64,000 bases of DNA, from assembly GCF_001482365.1 (NCBI RefSeq), contig NZ_CP013254.1:2666001-2730000 (forward strand), given 5' to 3'. Of the stretch, positions 55,326-63,832 are shown piece by piece. Each line of letters begins with the position of its first letter. Position 1 is the first letter of the stretch. The stretch is from Kocuria flava (GTDB taxonomy: Bacteria; Actinomycetota; Actinomycetes; Actinomycetales; Micrococcaceae). The position numbers and the translations under genes are program-made. The notes under the pieces were generated by a model, which saw nothing but the letters and a program-made list of their open reading frames with translations, did no database searches and was not told the DNA's origin.

Positions 55326-56606
55326 ATGGCCGGACAGGACGGGAACACCACGACGCGCTGGCTGCGCACCTCGCGCCGGCGCACCCCGGACCGCTCCCGC
55401 TCCCGTCCCGTGGCCCCGCCCCACCCCCGCACCCTGGAGAACCTCAAGGCGCACCTCGGGGCGATCTCCACGGCCGCCGTCCGGCGCCTCGAGACCGACC
55501 TGCCGTGGTTCGGGCAGCTGCGCGCCGACGAGCGCTCGGAGCTCGGGCTGGTCGCCCAGCGCGGGATCTCCTCCTTCGTCCGGTGGTACGAGGACCCCGA
55601 GGAGCCCCTGTGGGTGCTCACCCAGGTGTTCCGCGAGGCCCCCACCGAGCTCACCCGGGCCATCTCCCTCCAGCACGCGCTGCAGCTGCTGCGCATCGTC
55701 GTCGACGTCGTCGAGGACAAGGTTCCCGAGCTCGCCAAGCACCACGACGAGACGGCCCTGCGGGAGGCCGTGCTGCGCTACTCGCGGGAGGTGGCCTTCG
55801 CCGCCGCCGACGTCTACGCCCGGGCGGCCGAGAACCGCGGCTCCTGGGACGCCCGGCTGGAGTCCCTCGTGGTCGACGGGATCCTGCGCGGCGAGCACTC
55901 CGACTCCCTGCGCTCCCGCATCGCCGCCCTGGGCTGGGCCTCGACCGGGCCCGTGACGGTCCTCACGGGCCCCGCCCCCGAGGGCACCGGCCCCACCACG
56001 GTCGCCCGGGTGCGCAAGCTCGCGGCCCGGTGGGCGAAGGACTCGCTGGTGTCCATCCAGGACGACCGGCTCGTGCTGATCCTGGGCGGGGTCGAGGAGC
56101 GCGAGCAGGCCCTCGAGAAGCTGGCCGCCGCCTTCGGCCCCGGGCCCGTGGTGCACGGGCCCGAGGCCCCGTCGATCTTCGAGGCCGGTGCGGCCGCCCG
56201 GCTCGCCCACGCCGCCCTGTCCGTGGCCCCCGCGTGGCCGGCCGCCCCGCGGCCGGTGCCCTCCGAGGACCTGTGGCCGGAACGGGCCATGGCCGGGGAC
56301 GAGGCGGCCCGCACCGCCATGGTCGAGTCGATCTACCGGCCGCTGACCCGCTCGGCGACGGGGCTCGTCGATACCCTGTCCACGTACGTGGCGGTCGGCC
56401 ACTCCCTCGAGGCGACGGCACGGGAGCTGTTCGTCCACGCCAACACGGTCCGCTACCGGCTGCGCCGGATCTGCGACCTCACCGGGTGGGACCCGCTGGT
56501 CCCCCGGGACGCCTTCGTGCTGCACTGCGCGCTGGTCGCCGGGCGGCTGGCGGACTCGTGCCGGCCGATCGACACCTCCGCGCCCGCCGCCGCGGCCGTC
56601 TTGTAG
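55326..56606 (+). CDS. fasR: PucR-family regulator of fatty acid synthesis (FasR-like)
   Basis: Likely transcriptional activator of the downstream FAS-II genes, as FasR is in Streptomyces. The 426-residue protein has a basic N-terminal stretch, an all-helical sensor half (LEDKVPELAKHHDETALREAVLRYSREVA) and a C-terminal PucR helix-turn-helix: YVAVGHSLEATARELFVHANTVRYRLRRICDLTGWDP. M. tuberculosis has the syntenic PucR protein Rv2242 between aceE and fabD. The palindrome after its stop is a candidate operator. Confidence 0.9.
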   Translation: MAGQDGNTTTRWLRTSRRRTPDRSRSRPVAPPHPRTLENLKAHLGAISTAAVRRLETDLPWFGQLRADERSELGLVAQRGISSFVRWYEDPEEPLWVLTQVFREAPTELTRAISLQHALQLLRIVVDVVEDKVPELAKHHDETALREAVLRYSREVAFAAADVYARAAENRGSWDARLESLVVDGILRGEHSDSLRSRIAALGWASTGPVTVLTGPAPEGTGPTTVARVRKLAARWAKDSLVSIQDDRLVLILGGVEEREQALEKLAAAFGPGPVVHGPEAPSIFEAGAAARLAHAALSVAPAWPAAPRPVPSEDLWPERAMAGDEAARTAMVESIYRPLTRSATGLVDTLSTYVAVGHSLEATARELFVHANTVRYRLRRICDLTGWDPLVPRDAFVLHCALVAGRLADSCRPIDTSAPAAAAVL

Positions 56607-56617
56607 CTTCCCTACAA
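56601..56617. promoter_or_regulatory. Palindrome TTGTAG-N5-CTACAA upstream of fabD, candidate FasR operator
   Basis: A perfect 6-bp inverted repeat, AT-rich against its surroundings, overlaps the fasR stop codon. It is centred about 76 bp before the fabD GTG, which itself has only a weak -10-like CAAGCT 7 nt upstream. That suits an activator-dependent promoter. Binding by FasR is inference. Confidence 0.4.
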
Positions 56618-56684
56618 ACGGCGCCCTGCGGCTTGGTGGCCTCCGCGCCACGTCACGGGAGGGCGTTCTTGCCAAGCTGGGACG

Positions 56685-57599
56685 GTGATCGCCATCGTCT
56701 GCCCTGGACAGGGCTCCCAGAAACCCGGATTCCTCACCGACTGGCTCGCGCTCGACGGCGTGCGCGCCCACCTCGGGCGGCTGAGCGAGGCCGCCGGGCT
56801 GGACCTCGTCCACTTCGGCACCGAGGCCGACGAGGAGACGATCAAGGACACCGCCGTGGCGCAGCCGCTGATCGTCGCCGCGGGCCTCGTGGCCGGGCGC
56901 CTGCTCGCGGACCGGCTCGGCGCCGAGCGCGAGGACCTGGTCTACGCCGGTCACTCGGTCGGGGAGATCACCGCCTCGGCGCTGGCCGGGGCGCTCACGG
57001 AGGACGACGCCATGGCGTTCGTCCGCACCCGGGCCACCGCGATGGCCGAGGCCGCCGCGGCCGTGCCCACCGGCATGAGCGCGGTCCTCGGCGGCAAGGA
57101 GGACGAGGTCCTCGCCGCGATCGAGGCCGCCGGGCTGACCCCGGCCAACGCCAACGGCGGCGGGCAGGTGGTGGCCGCCGGGACCCTCGAGCAGCTGGCC
57201 GCGCTGGCCGAGCACCCGCCGGCCCGCGCCCGGGTGGTGCCGCTGAAGGTCGCCGGGGCCTTCCACACCGAGCACATGGCCCCCGCCCTCGAGCCGCTGC
57301 GCGCGCTGGTGGACCGGCTCTCCCCCGCCGACCCGGTGCACCCGCTGTTCTCCAACGCCGACGGCGCCGCCGTGGCCTCGGGCGCCGCGAACCTCGACTC
57401 CCTCGTCGCCCAGGTCTGCCGGCCCGTGCGCTGGGACCTGTGCATGGCGGCCCTGCTCGAGCGCGGCGTGGACCAGCTCGTCGAGCTGCCCCCGGCGGGC
57501 ACGCTCACGGGCCTCGCCAAGCGCGGCATGAAGGGCGTGCCCGCCCTGGCCGTCACCTCGCCGCAGGAGCTGGAGCAGGCACGGAGTATCCTTGCCTGA
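56685..57599 (+). CDS. fabD: Malonyl-CoA:ACP transacylase
   Basis: Loads malonate on ACP for fatty acid elongation. The 304 residues start MIAIVCPGQGSQKPGFL, with the active-site GHSVGEITAS (Ser91), the Arg-containing TRATAMAEAA block and FHTEHMAPALEPL with the catalytic His. The GTG at 56685 is probably leaderless (CAAGCT ends 7 nt before). First structural gene of the fabD-fabH-acpP-fabF operon. Confidence 0.96.
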   Translation: MIAIVCPGQGSQKPGFLTDWLALDGVRAHLGRLSEAAGLDLVHFGTEADEETIKDTAVAQPLIVAAGLVAGRLLADRLGAEREDLVYAGHSVGEITASALAGALTEDDAMAFVRTRATAMAEAAAAVPTGMSAVLGGKEDEVLAAIEAAGLTPANANGGGQVVAAGTLEQLAALAEHPPARARVVPLKVAGAFHTEHMAPALEPLRALVDRLSPADPVHPLFSNADGAAVASGAANLDSLVAQVCRPVRWDLCMAALLERGVDQLVELPPAGTLTGLAKRGMKGVPALAVTSPQELEQARSILA

Positions 57600-57707
57600 C
57601 GTCCACCAGCACACCGGCCCCGCCCCCGGACCGGACCAGCCGAACGCCTGCCGCCCCCCGTGGGGCCGGCCCGCCGCGCCCGGCCGCACGAAGGAGCAAC
57701 GACACCC

Positions 57708-58775
57708 GTGGTGACCCTGCAGCAGAACAAGACCAACGCGCACTCGCGCATCCTCGGCCTCGGCGCCTACCGCCCGGACGTGATCGTCACCAACGACGAC
57801 GTCTGCCAGTGGATCGAGTCCTCCGACGAGTGGATCCAGCAGCGCACCGGCATCCGGACCCGCCACCGGGCACCGGAGGACGTGAGCGTGCTGGACATGT
57901 CCGAGCACGCCGCCCGTGAGGCCCTGGCCGCCGCCGGCATCGAGCCGGGCCGGCTGGGGGCCGTGATCGTCTCCTCGATCTCGTTCCCCTACCTGACCCC
58001 GTCCGCGGCCGCGGCCCTGGCCCACCGCCTCGGCGCCACCCCGGCCCCGGCCTACGACATCTCGGCGGCCTGCGCCGGGTACTGCTACGGCATCGCCCAG
58101 GCGGACGCCCTCGTGCGCTCCGGTGCGGCCGAGCACGTGCTCGTCGTCGGCGTCGAGAAGCTCTCGGACGTCATCGACAACGGTGAGCGCTCGATCTCCT
58201 TCCTGCTCGGCGACGGCGCCGGCGCGGCCGTGGTCGGCCCCTCCGACACCCCGGGCATCGGCCCCTCGGTGTGGGGCTCGGACGGGTCGAAGTGGGACGC
58301 GATCCGGATGACCCACCCCCTGACGGACATCCGCGCGGTGGAGCAGGGCCGGGAGCGCACGCCCTCCGCGGACCTCGAGGACCCCGCCACGGGCCGGATG
58401 CGCGAGGACGCCACCCTGTGGCCGACCCTGCGCCAGGACGGCCAGACGGTGTTCCGCTGGGCCTCGTGGGAGGTCGCGAAGCGGGCGCAGGAGGCCATGG
58501 ACGTGGCCGGCGTGCAGCCCGAGGACATCGCCGCCTTCGTCCCGCACCAGGCCAACATGCGCATCATCGACCAGATGGCCAAGACCCTGAAGCTGCCGGA
58601 GTCCGTCGTGATCGCCCGCGACATCGCCGAGGCCGGCAACACCTCGGCGGCCTCCGTGCCGCTGGCGGCCCACCGGCTCCTCGCCGAGCACCCGGAGCTG
58701 TCCGGGAAGCTGGCCCTGCAGATCGGCTTCGGCGCCGGGCTCGTCTACGGCGCGCAGGTCGTCGTCCTGCCCTGA
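57708..58775 (+). CDS. fabH: 3-oxoacyl-ACP synthase III (KAS III)
   Basis: Starts fatty acid synthesis by condensing acyl-CoA with malonyl-ACP. The 355-residue protein has the Cys-His-Asn triad: Cys122 in SAACAGYCYG, His in VPHQANMRI and Asn in EAGNTSAAS. In Micrococcaceae this enzyme favours branched primers, inferred only from their iso/anteiso lipids. GTG at 57708 follows AAGGAG. An ~12-residue N-terminal extension precedes the fold. It is 108 bp after fabD. Confidence 0.96.
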   Translation: MVTLQQNKTNAHSRILGLGAYRPDVIVTNDDVCQWIESSDEWIQQRTGIRTRHRAPEDVSVLDMSEHAAREALAAAGIEPGRLGAVIVSSISFPYLTPSAAAALAHRLGATPAPAYDISAACAGYCYGIAQADALVRSGAAEHVLVVGVEKLSDVIDNGERSISFLLGDGAGAAVVGPSDTPGIGPSVWGSDGSKWDAIRMTHPLTDIRAVEQGRERTPSADLEDPATGRMREDATLWPTLRQDGQTVFRWASWEVAKRAQEAMDVAGVQPEDIAAFVPHQANMRIIDQMAKTLKLPESVVIARDIAEAGNTSAASVPLAAHRLLAEHPELSGKLALQIGFGAGLVYGAQVVVLP

Positions 58776-58819
58776 TCCGGCACGGGCGCCGCCCGCCGCG
58801 GCGGCCCCCGAAGTCGTCG

Positions 58820-58825
58820 TAGGGT
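58820..58825 (+). promoter_or_regulatory. Possible internal promoter before acpP
   Basis: TAGGGT about 115 bp upstream of the acpP start could allow acpP, usually made in excess, to be transcribed separately from fabD-fabH. Confidence 0.35.
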
Positions 58826-58939
58826 TGGACGGCACACCCGTAGTCCCCCGCCCCGGCCGGGGCGGGACAGATGCACCCGGCACCCGTCCGGGAGCGACCG
58901 CGACCGGCTGCCCCGCAGCCGAACAGAAAGGAAGCCACC

Positions 58940-59185
58940 ATGGCGAGCAAAGAAGAGATCCTGACCGGCCTGGCCGAGATCGTCAACGAGGAGACCGGCC
59001 TGGAGACCGAGGCCGTGCAGCTCGACAAGTCCTTCACCGAGGACCTCGACATCGACTCGATCTCGATGATGACGATCGTCGTCAACGCCGAGGAGAAGTT
59101 CGACGTGACCATCCCCGACGAGGAGGTCAAGAACCTCAAGACCGTCGAGGACGCCGTCAACTTCATCGACAACGCCCAGGCCTGA
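58940..59185 (+). CDS. acpP: Acyl carrier protein
   Basis: Carries growing acyl chains on a phosphopantetheine arm. The 81-residue acidic protein has DLDIDSISMMTIV, in which Ser40 is the attachment site (the common DSL is DSI here). ATG at 58940 is supported by AGAAAGGAAG. Fourth in the fasR-fabD-fabH-acpP-fabF operon, 165 bp after fabH and 109 bp before fabF. Confidence 0.97.
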   Translation: MASKEEILTGLAEIVNEETGLETEAVQLDKSFTEDLDIDSISMMTIVVNAEEKFDVTIPDEEVKNLKTVEDAVNFIDNAQA

Positions 59186-59294
59186 GCCGCCCGGTCGCCG
59201 GGGCGGGCAGGGCCCGCACGGCCCGCCCGCCCCACGACCCCGCACCCCGGGGCTCCCCCGCCGCCGCATCCCCAGGACACGAGGAAGTGCACTC

Positions 59295-60554
59295 ATGACC
59301 CGCAAAGTAGTCGTCACCGGCCTCGGTGCCACCACGCCCATCGGCGGAACCGTGCCGGAGGTGTGGCGCGCCGCCACGACCGGCGTCTCGGGCGTCCGCG
59401 CCATCGAGCACGACTGGGTGGACACCTACGACCTCGGCGTGCGCATCGCCGCGCCCGTCTCGACGCCCGCGAGCGAGGTCCTCTCCCGGGTCGAGGCCAA
59501 GCGCCTGGACCCCTCGGGGCAGCTCTCCGTGATCGCCGCGCGCGAGGCGTGGGCCGATGCGGGGTTCTCCGCCCCCAACGCCGAGGACGCGGACGAGGTC
59601 GACCCCGACCGGTTCGCGGTCGCGTTCGGCACCGGCATCGGCGGGGTGTGGACCCTGCTCGACGCCTACGACACCCTCAAGTCACGCGGCGCCCGCCGCG
59701 TCATGCCCCTGACCGTGCCGATGCTCATGCCCAACGGCAACGCCGCGGCCGTGGGCATGGACCTGCGGGCCCGTGCCGCGTCCATCACCCCCGTCTCGGC
59801 GTGCGCCTCCGGCACCGAGGCCTTCTACCAGGGCATGAACCTCATCCGCTCCGGCAAGGCCGACGTCGTGGTGGTCGGCGGGGCCGAGTCCGCGATCCAC
59901 CCCGTGACCATCGCGGCGTTCTCGTCGATGCAGGCCCTCTCCCGCCGCAACGACGAGCCCGAGCGCGCCTCGCGGCCCTACGACACCGCCCGCGACGGCT
60001 TCGTCATGGGCGAGGGCGCCGGCGCCGTGGTCCTGGAGTCGGAGGAGTTCGCGGCGGCGCGCGGCGCGCGGGTCTACGCCGAGCTCGCCGGCGCCGGGCT
60101 GACCTCGGACGCCTTCCACATCACGGCCCCCGACGAGGAGGGCCGCGGCGCCGCCCGGGCGCTGCAGGAAGCCATGACCACCGGGGAGTTCTCCGCGACC
60201 GACGTCCGGCACGTCAACGCCCACGCCACCTCGACCCCGAAGGGCGACGCCCCGGAGGCCAACGCCCTGCGGCGGGCCTTCGGCGACGCCGTGGACGCGA
60301 TGTGCGTCTCGGCGACGAAGTCCATGACCGGGCACATCCTGGGCGGTTCCGGCGCGGTCGAGGCCGTGCTGACCGTGCTGGCGGTCCACCACCGGCTCGC
60401 CCCGTGCACGATCAACCTGGAGAACCAGGACCCGGAGATCGACCTCGACGTCGTGACCGAGGCCCGCGAGCTGCCGGCCGGCGACTTCGTGGCCGTCTCC
60501 AACTCCTTCGGCTTCGGCGGGCACAACGCCGTGGCGGCGTTCCGCACCGTCTGA
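59295..60554 (+). CDS. fabF: 3-oxoacyl-ACP synthase II (KAS II)
   Basis: Elongating condensing enzyme. The 419 residues have Cys170 in PVSACASGTEAF, the two histidines in NAHATSTPKGD and SFGFGGHNAV and Lys in TKSMTGHILGGSGAVEAVL, a complete Cys-His-His site. Length is typical. It closes the FAS-II operon and is followed by a strong hairpin. No beta-ketoacyl reductase or dehydratase gene is present here, as is usual for actinobacteria. Confidence 0.97.
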   Translation: MTRKVVVTGLGATTPIGGTVPEVWRAATTGVSGVRAIEHDWVDTYDLGVRIAAPVSTPASEVLSRVEAKRLDPSGQLSVIAAREAWADAGFSAPNAEDADEVDPDRFAVAFGTGIGGVWTLLDAYDTLKSRGARRVMPLTVPMLMPNGNAAAVGMDLRARAASITPVSACASGTEAFYQGMNLIRSGKADVVVVGGAESAIHPVTIAAFSSMQALSRRNDEPERASRPYDTARDGFVMGEGAGAVVLESEEFAAARGARVYAELAGAGLTSDAFHITAPDEEGRGAARALQEAMTTGEFSATDVRHVNAHATSTPKGDAPEANALRRAFGDAVDAMCVSATKSMTGHILGGSGAVEAVLTVLAVHHRLAPCTINLENQDPEIDLDVVTEARELPAGDFVAVSNSFGFGGHNAVAAFRTV

Positions 60555-60575
60555 GCCCGACCGCACCACCCCGCA

Positions 60576-60615
60576 CGACGACGGGCCGCCCTCGGAGGAG
60601 GGCGGCCCGTCGTCG
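60576..60615 (+). terminator. Terminator of the FAS-II operon
   Basis: Perfect 18-bp stem CGACGACGGGCCGCCCTC with a 4-nt loop, 22 bp after the fabF stop. The 160 bp to the facing DUF3145 gene hold nothing else that I recognise. Confidence 0.8.
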
Positions 60616-60777
60616 TCGCGCAGCCGGCCCGGCTGCGGTGGGGCGGCCGCTGCGGGGTCCTCGCCGCCGGCCGCACCGGGGGCCGGGTGCCCGCGCCGTC
60701 GTCGCCCCGGAGCCCGGCCGCCCCGGAGGTCGGGCGAGGGGACGCCCGCGGTGCGGCCGGGGCCCCGGGGGTGCCGG

Positions 60778-61281
60778 TCAGCTCACGCGGTGCAGCCAGC
60801 GCACGGGGGCGCCCTCGGCGGCGTGGCGGAAGGGCTCCAGCTCCTCGTCCCAGGCCTCCCCCAGCGCGAGCGAGAGCTCGTTGAGCACGAGCAGGGGATT
60901 GCCGCCGGCGGTCTCGTAGGCGAAGCGGATGCGGTCCTCGGAGACCACGATGTTGCCGGCGGTGTCCGTGGTGGCGTGGAAGATCCCGAGGTCCGGGGTG
61001 AAGGACCACCGGGCGCCGTCGTGGCCCCGGGAGGGGTTCTCGGTCACCTCGAAGCGCAGCCGTCCCATGGTGCGCAGGGCCGAGGCGAGCAGCGCTCCCG
61101 TCCCGGCGGGACCGGACCACTCGAGCTCCGCGCGCACGGATCCGGGCTCGGCGTTCTGCGGGGTCCACTCGAGCTCGGTGCGCTGGCGCGCCACCGCCTC
61201 CAGTGCCCACTGGATGTGCGGGCACAGGGCCCGCGGCGCGGAGTGCACGTAGAGCACACCGCGCGTGCTGGGTGACGACAT
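60778..61281 (-). CDS. DUF3145 domain protein
   Basis: Conserved actinobacterial protein of unknown function, 167 residues, often found near FAS-II genes. It contains TRGVLYVHSAPRALCPHIQWALEAVA at the start and GARWSFTPDLGIFHATTDTAGNIVVSEDRIRFAYE further on, both standard family blocks. ATG at 61281 is supported by GGAGGAAC 6 nt upstream; the long open frame to 61527 is not needed. It has a good promoter 240 bp upstream and so a long leader. Confidence 0.92.
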   Translation of the reverse strand: MSSPSTRGVLYVHSAPRALCPHIQWALEAVARQRTELEWTPQNAEPGSVRAELEWSGPAGTGALLASALRTMGRLRFEVTENPSRGHDGARWSFTPDLGIFHATTDTAGNIVVSEDRIRFAYETAGGNPLLVLNELSLALGEAWDEELEPFRHAAEGAPVRWLHRVS

Positions 61282-61527
61282 GACCTGTTCCTCCGTCGTG
61301 TAGGTACGTCTTCCCCAACGCCCTGCACGGAGCTCGCCGACCCGTGGGGCCGGTCGCGCGCGGCGCGCCCGGCCATGCAGTTGTCCGTCGCGTCCGCGGT
61401 GCCGTGCGGGGTTCGAGGTCCGCGCGGGTGCGGTCGCTCCGCCGGTCGCCCCGGGTCCCCGCCGCCGGCCCCGGGCTCTCGGGGTCGGGGCCGTGCACCG
61501 GGTCGTCGAGGACGATCCTGGGCTCAT

Positions 61528-61555
61528 TCTTTAGCACGTTTCACCGGGGCGTCAA
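61528..61555 (-). promoter_or_regulatory. DUF3145 promoter
   Basis: TTGACG (61550-61555) and extended TGCTAAAGA (TAAAGA at 61528-61533) on the minus strand, 16-bp spacer. Predicted start near 61521, giving a leader of about 240 nt with no open frame supported inside it. Confidence 0.65.
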
Positions 61556-61634
61556 CCGTGGCGTGGGCCGCTGCGGCGGCGCGGAGCCGCCGCGGGCGCC
61601 GCCTCGGGGCCCGGGCCGCTGCGGCGCCCCTCGC

Positions 61635-62594
61635 TCAGGCCCGCGGGTGGGCCTGCCGGTAGACCGCACCGAGGCGGTCGACGGAGACGTGCGTGTAGAT
61701 CTGGGTGGACGCCACCGAGGAGTGGCCGAGCAGCTCCTGGACCGTGCGCAGATCGGCGCCGCCGTCGACGAGGTGGGTCGCGGCGGAGTGGCGCAGCGCG
61801 TGCGGTCCGCGCGCCGCCGTGTCCGGGACGGTGCCCAGCTCGCGCTCGACGACGCGGCGGATCTGCCGCACGTCGATCCGGCCGCCGCGGGAACCGAGGA
61901 AGAGGGCCGGTCCGCCGCCCGGACCGGCGAGCACCGGCCGGTGCCGCAGCCACAGCTCCAGCGCGTCGTCGGCGGGGGCCCCGAAGGGCACGCTGCGCTG
62001 CTTGTCCCCCTTGCCCACGACGGTGAGCACCCGGCGCGCCCGGTCGACGTCGTCGACGTCGGCGCCGGCGAGCTCGGCGACCCGGGCGCCGGTCGCGTAG
62101 AGCAGCTCCAGCAGGGCGCGGTCGCGGGCGGCCAGCGCGGCCCCGCGGGCGTCCTCGCCCCCGGCGCGGGCTCGGTCGGCGAGGTCGTCGAGCAGCGCCC
62201 GCACGGCGTCGGCGGGCACGACGTCGGGCAGGTGCCGGCCCCGCTTCGGCGCGACGAGGCGCAGGCTGGGGTCCGTGCCGATCAGTCCGGTGGCCGCGGC
62301 CCAGCCGAAGAAGCCGCGGACGGACGCCGTCCAGCGGGCCATCGACGACCGTCCGGCCCCCTCGGCGTGGCGGGCCGCGAGCCAGGCCCGCAGCATGTCC
62401 AGCTCCACGGCGGCGGGCGAGGCGACGCGGTGGTGGGCGTGCAGCCAGGCGAACAGGGACCGCACGTCGGCGGTGTAGGCCCGCACCGTGCGCGGGCTGC
62501 GGGCCAGCTCGTGGGCGAGGTGGCCGGCCCACCGCTCCACCGCGCGCGCGAGCGCCGGGGGCAGCGGGGTCGCCGCGGGCGTGTCGCTGGTCAT
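61635..62594 (-). CDS. xerC: Tyrosine recombinase XerC
   Basis: Resolves chromosome dimers at dif with XerD. The 319-residue protein has the SAM-like N-domain (WAGHLAHELARSPRTVRAYTADVRSLFAWL) and the catalytic domain with Arg in YATGARVAELAG, Lys in VGKGDKQRSVPF, HALRHSAATH, LGHSSVASTQIY with the Tyr nucleophile in TQIYTHVS. ATG at 62594 is set by a TAGACT box 8 nt upstream. It is 10 bp after dprA, in the common yifB-dprA-xerC order. Confidence 0.95.
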   Translation of the reverse strand: MTSDTPAATPLPPALARAVERWAGHLAHELARSPRTVRAYTADVRSLFAWLHAHHRVASPAAVELDMLRAWLAARHAEGAGRSSMARWTASVRGFFGWAAATGLIGTDPSLRLVAPKRGRHLPDVVPADAVRALLDDLADRARAGGEDARGAALAARDRALLELLYATGARVAELAGADVDDVDRARRVLTVVGKGDKQRSVPFGAPADDALELWLRHRPVLAGPGGGPALFLGSRGGRIDVRQIRRVVERELGTVPDTAARGPHALRHSAATHLVDGGADLRTVQELLGHSSVASTQIYTHVSVDRLGAVYRQAHPRA

Positions 62595-62601
62595 GGGCGG
62601 C

Positions 62602-62607
62602 AGTCTA
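62602..62607 (-). promoter_or_regulatory. -10 box of leaderless xerC overlapping the dprA stop
   Basis: TAGACT on the minus strand; its TAG is the dprA stop codon and the start site falls one base before the xerC ATG. Confidence 0.5.
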
Positions 62608-63801
62608 GCGGCGGCGCCACCCCTCCCCCGTGCCCTCGGCCAGGCCGCGCTCCTCGAGCCGGCGCAGCCCGCCGAGGACTTCGCGGGCGGACAGGCCCGC
62701 GACCCGGGCCAGTCGCTCCGGCCGGCTGCGGGCACGCAGCGGCAGGGCGTCGAGCAGCCGCCGGTCGGGCTCGTGCAGGCCGTCGACGTCGGCGGCCGGC
62801 GCCTCCGGCTCCGGGGCGGGCGCGGCGCCGAAGGGCTGGAGGAGCTCGAGCACCTCGTCGACGTCCGTCACGAGCACGGCCGTGCCCTCCCGCACGAGGC
62901 GGTGGCAGCCGGCGGAGGTGCCGGTCTGGACGCCGCCCGGCACGGCACCGACCGGCCGGCTGAGGGCGTCGGCGTGGTGGGCGGTGCTCAGCGCCCCCGA
63001 GCGCCACCGCGCCTCGACCACGACGGTCCCCGAGGACAGGGCGGCGATGAGGCGGTTGCGCTGCAGGAAGCGGAAGCGCCCGGGGGTCCCGCCCGGGGCG
63101 ATCTCGGAGAGCAGCAGCCCGGACTCCGCGACCCGGGCGAGCAGCTGGGCGTTGCCCCGCGGGTAGAACCGGTCGACGCCCCCGGCCATGACCGAGACGG
63201 TCGGCGGCCGGGCCGTGCCCGTGGCGAGGGCGGCGCCGTGGGCGGCCTCGTCGATGCCGTAGGCCCCGCCCGAGACGACCGTCCAGCCGCGGGCCGCGAG
63301 TGCGCCCGCGAGGTCGAGGGCGACCCGCCGCCCGTAGTGGGAGCAGTCGCGGGCCCCGACGACGGACACGGCCCGGGACGCGGGGAAGCCCAGCAGCGCC
63401 CGGTCCCCGCGTCCCCACAGGCCCAGCGGGGCGGCCGCACCCAGGTCGGCGAGCGCCGCGGGCCAGTCCGGGTCCTCGGGCACGGCGAACCAGCCGCCGC
63501 ACGCCCGCACGCGGGCGAGGTCGGCCGCGGGCTCGAGGGCCGCGGCACGGCCGGCCCACCGCTCGAGCGCCCGGCCCAGGGAGGCCTGGCGCGGAGGCAG
63601 GCCGGCCTCGGCGGCGGCGCGGGTGTAGGCGGCGTGCTCGGCCGCGCCGACGGGCCGCCGCCCTGCGGCGATCTCGAGGGCGGCGACGGGGCCCAGGACG
63701 GCGGGCAGCAGGGTGCCGGGCAGGTCGCCGGGCTCGAGCAGCCGGGAGAGCCCGGCGCGGGCCAGGCGCACGGTCTCGGGGACGGACGGGTCGGGGCGCA
63801 C
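62605..63801 (-). CDS. dprA: DNA-processing protein DprA
   Basis: Loads RecA on incoming single-stranded DNA during transformation. The 398-residue protein has an N-terminal SAM-like domain, the Rossmann-like core with AVSVVGARDCSHYGRRVALDLA, SGGAYGIDEAAHGAAL, ERFYPRGNAQLL-type stretch (here DRFYPRGNAQLL) and the SGTVVVEARWRSGAL region, then a winged C-terminal domain. GTG at 63801 follows GAGGAGAGG. It lies 31 bp downstream of the yifB-like gene and just upstream of xerC. Confidence 0.95.
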   Translation of the reverse strand: MRPDPSVPETVRLARAGLSRLLEPGDLPGTLLPAVLGPVAALEIAAGRRPVGAAEHAAYTRAAAEAGLPPRQASLGRALERWAGRAAALEPAADLARVRACGGWFAVPEDPDWPAALADLGAAAPLGLWGRGDRALLGFPASRAVSVVGARDCSHYGRRVALDLAGALAARGWTVVSGGAYGIDEAAHGAALATGTARPPTVSVMAGGVDRFYPRGNAQLLARVAESGLLLSEIAPGGTPGRFRFLQRNRLIAALSSGTVVVEARWRSGALSTAHHADALSRPVGAVPGGVQTGTSAGCHRLVREGTAVLVTDVDEVLELLQPFGAAPAPEPEAPAADVDGLHEPDRRLLDALPLRARSRPERLARVAGLSAREVLGGLRRLEERGLAEGTGEGWRRR

Positions 63802-63832
63802 GGGCGGGTCCTCTCCTCGGGGGTGCGGGGGC

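Noticed and set aside
61635..63801. XerC as the integrase of a mobile element
   Set aside because: It sits in the conserved yifB-dprA-xerC order with normal composition and no attachment repeats nearby.
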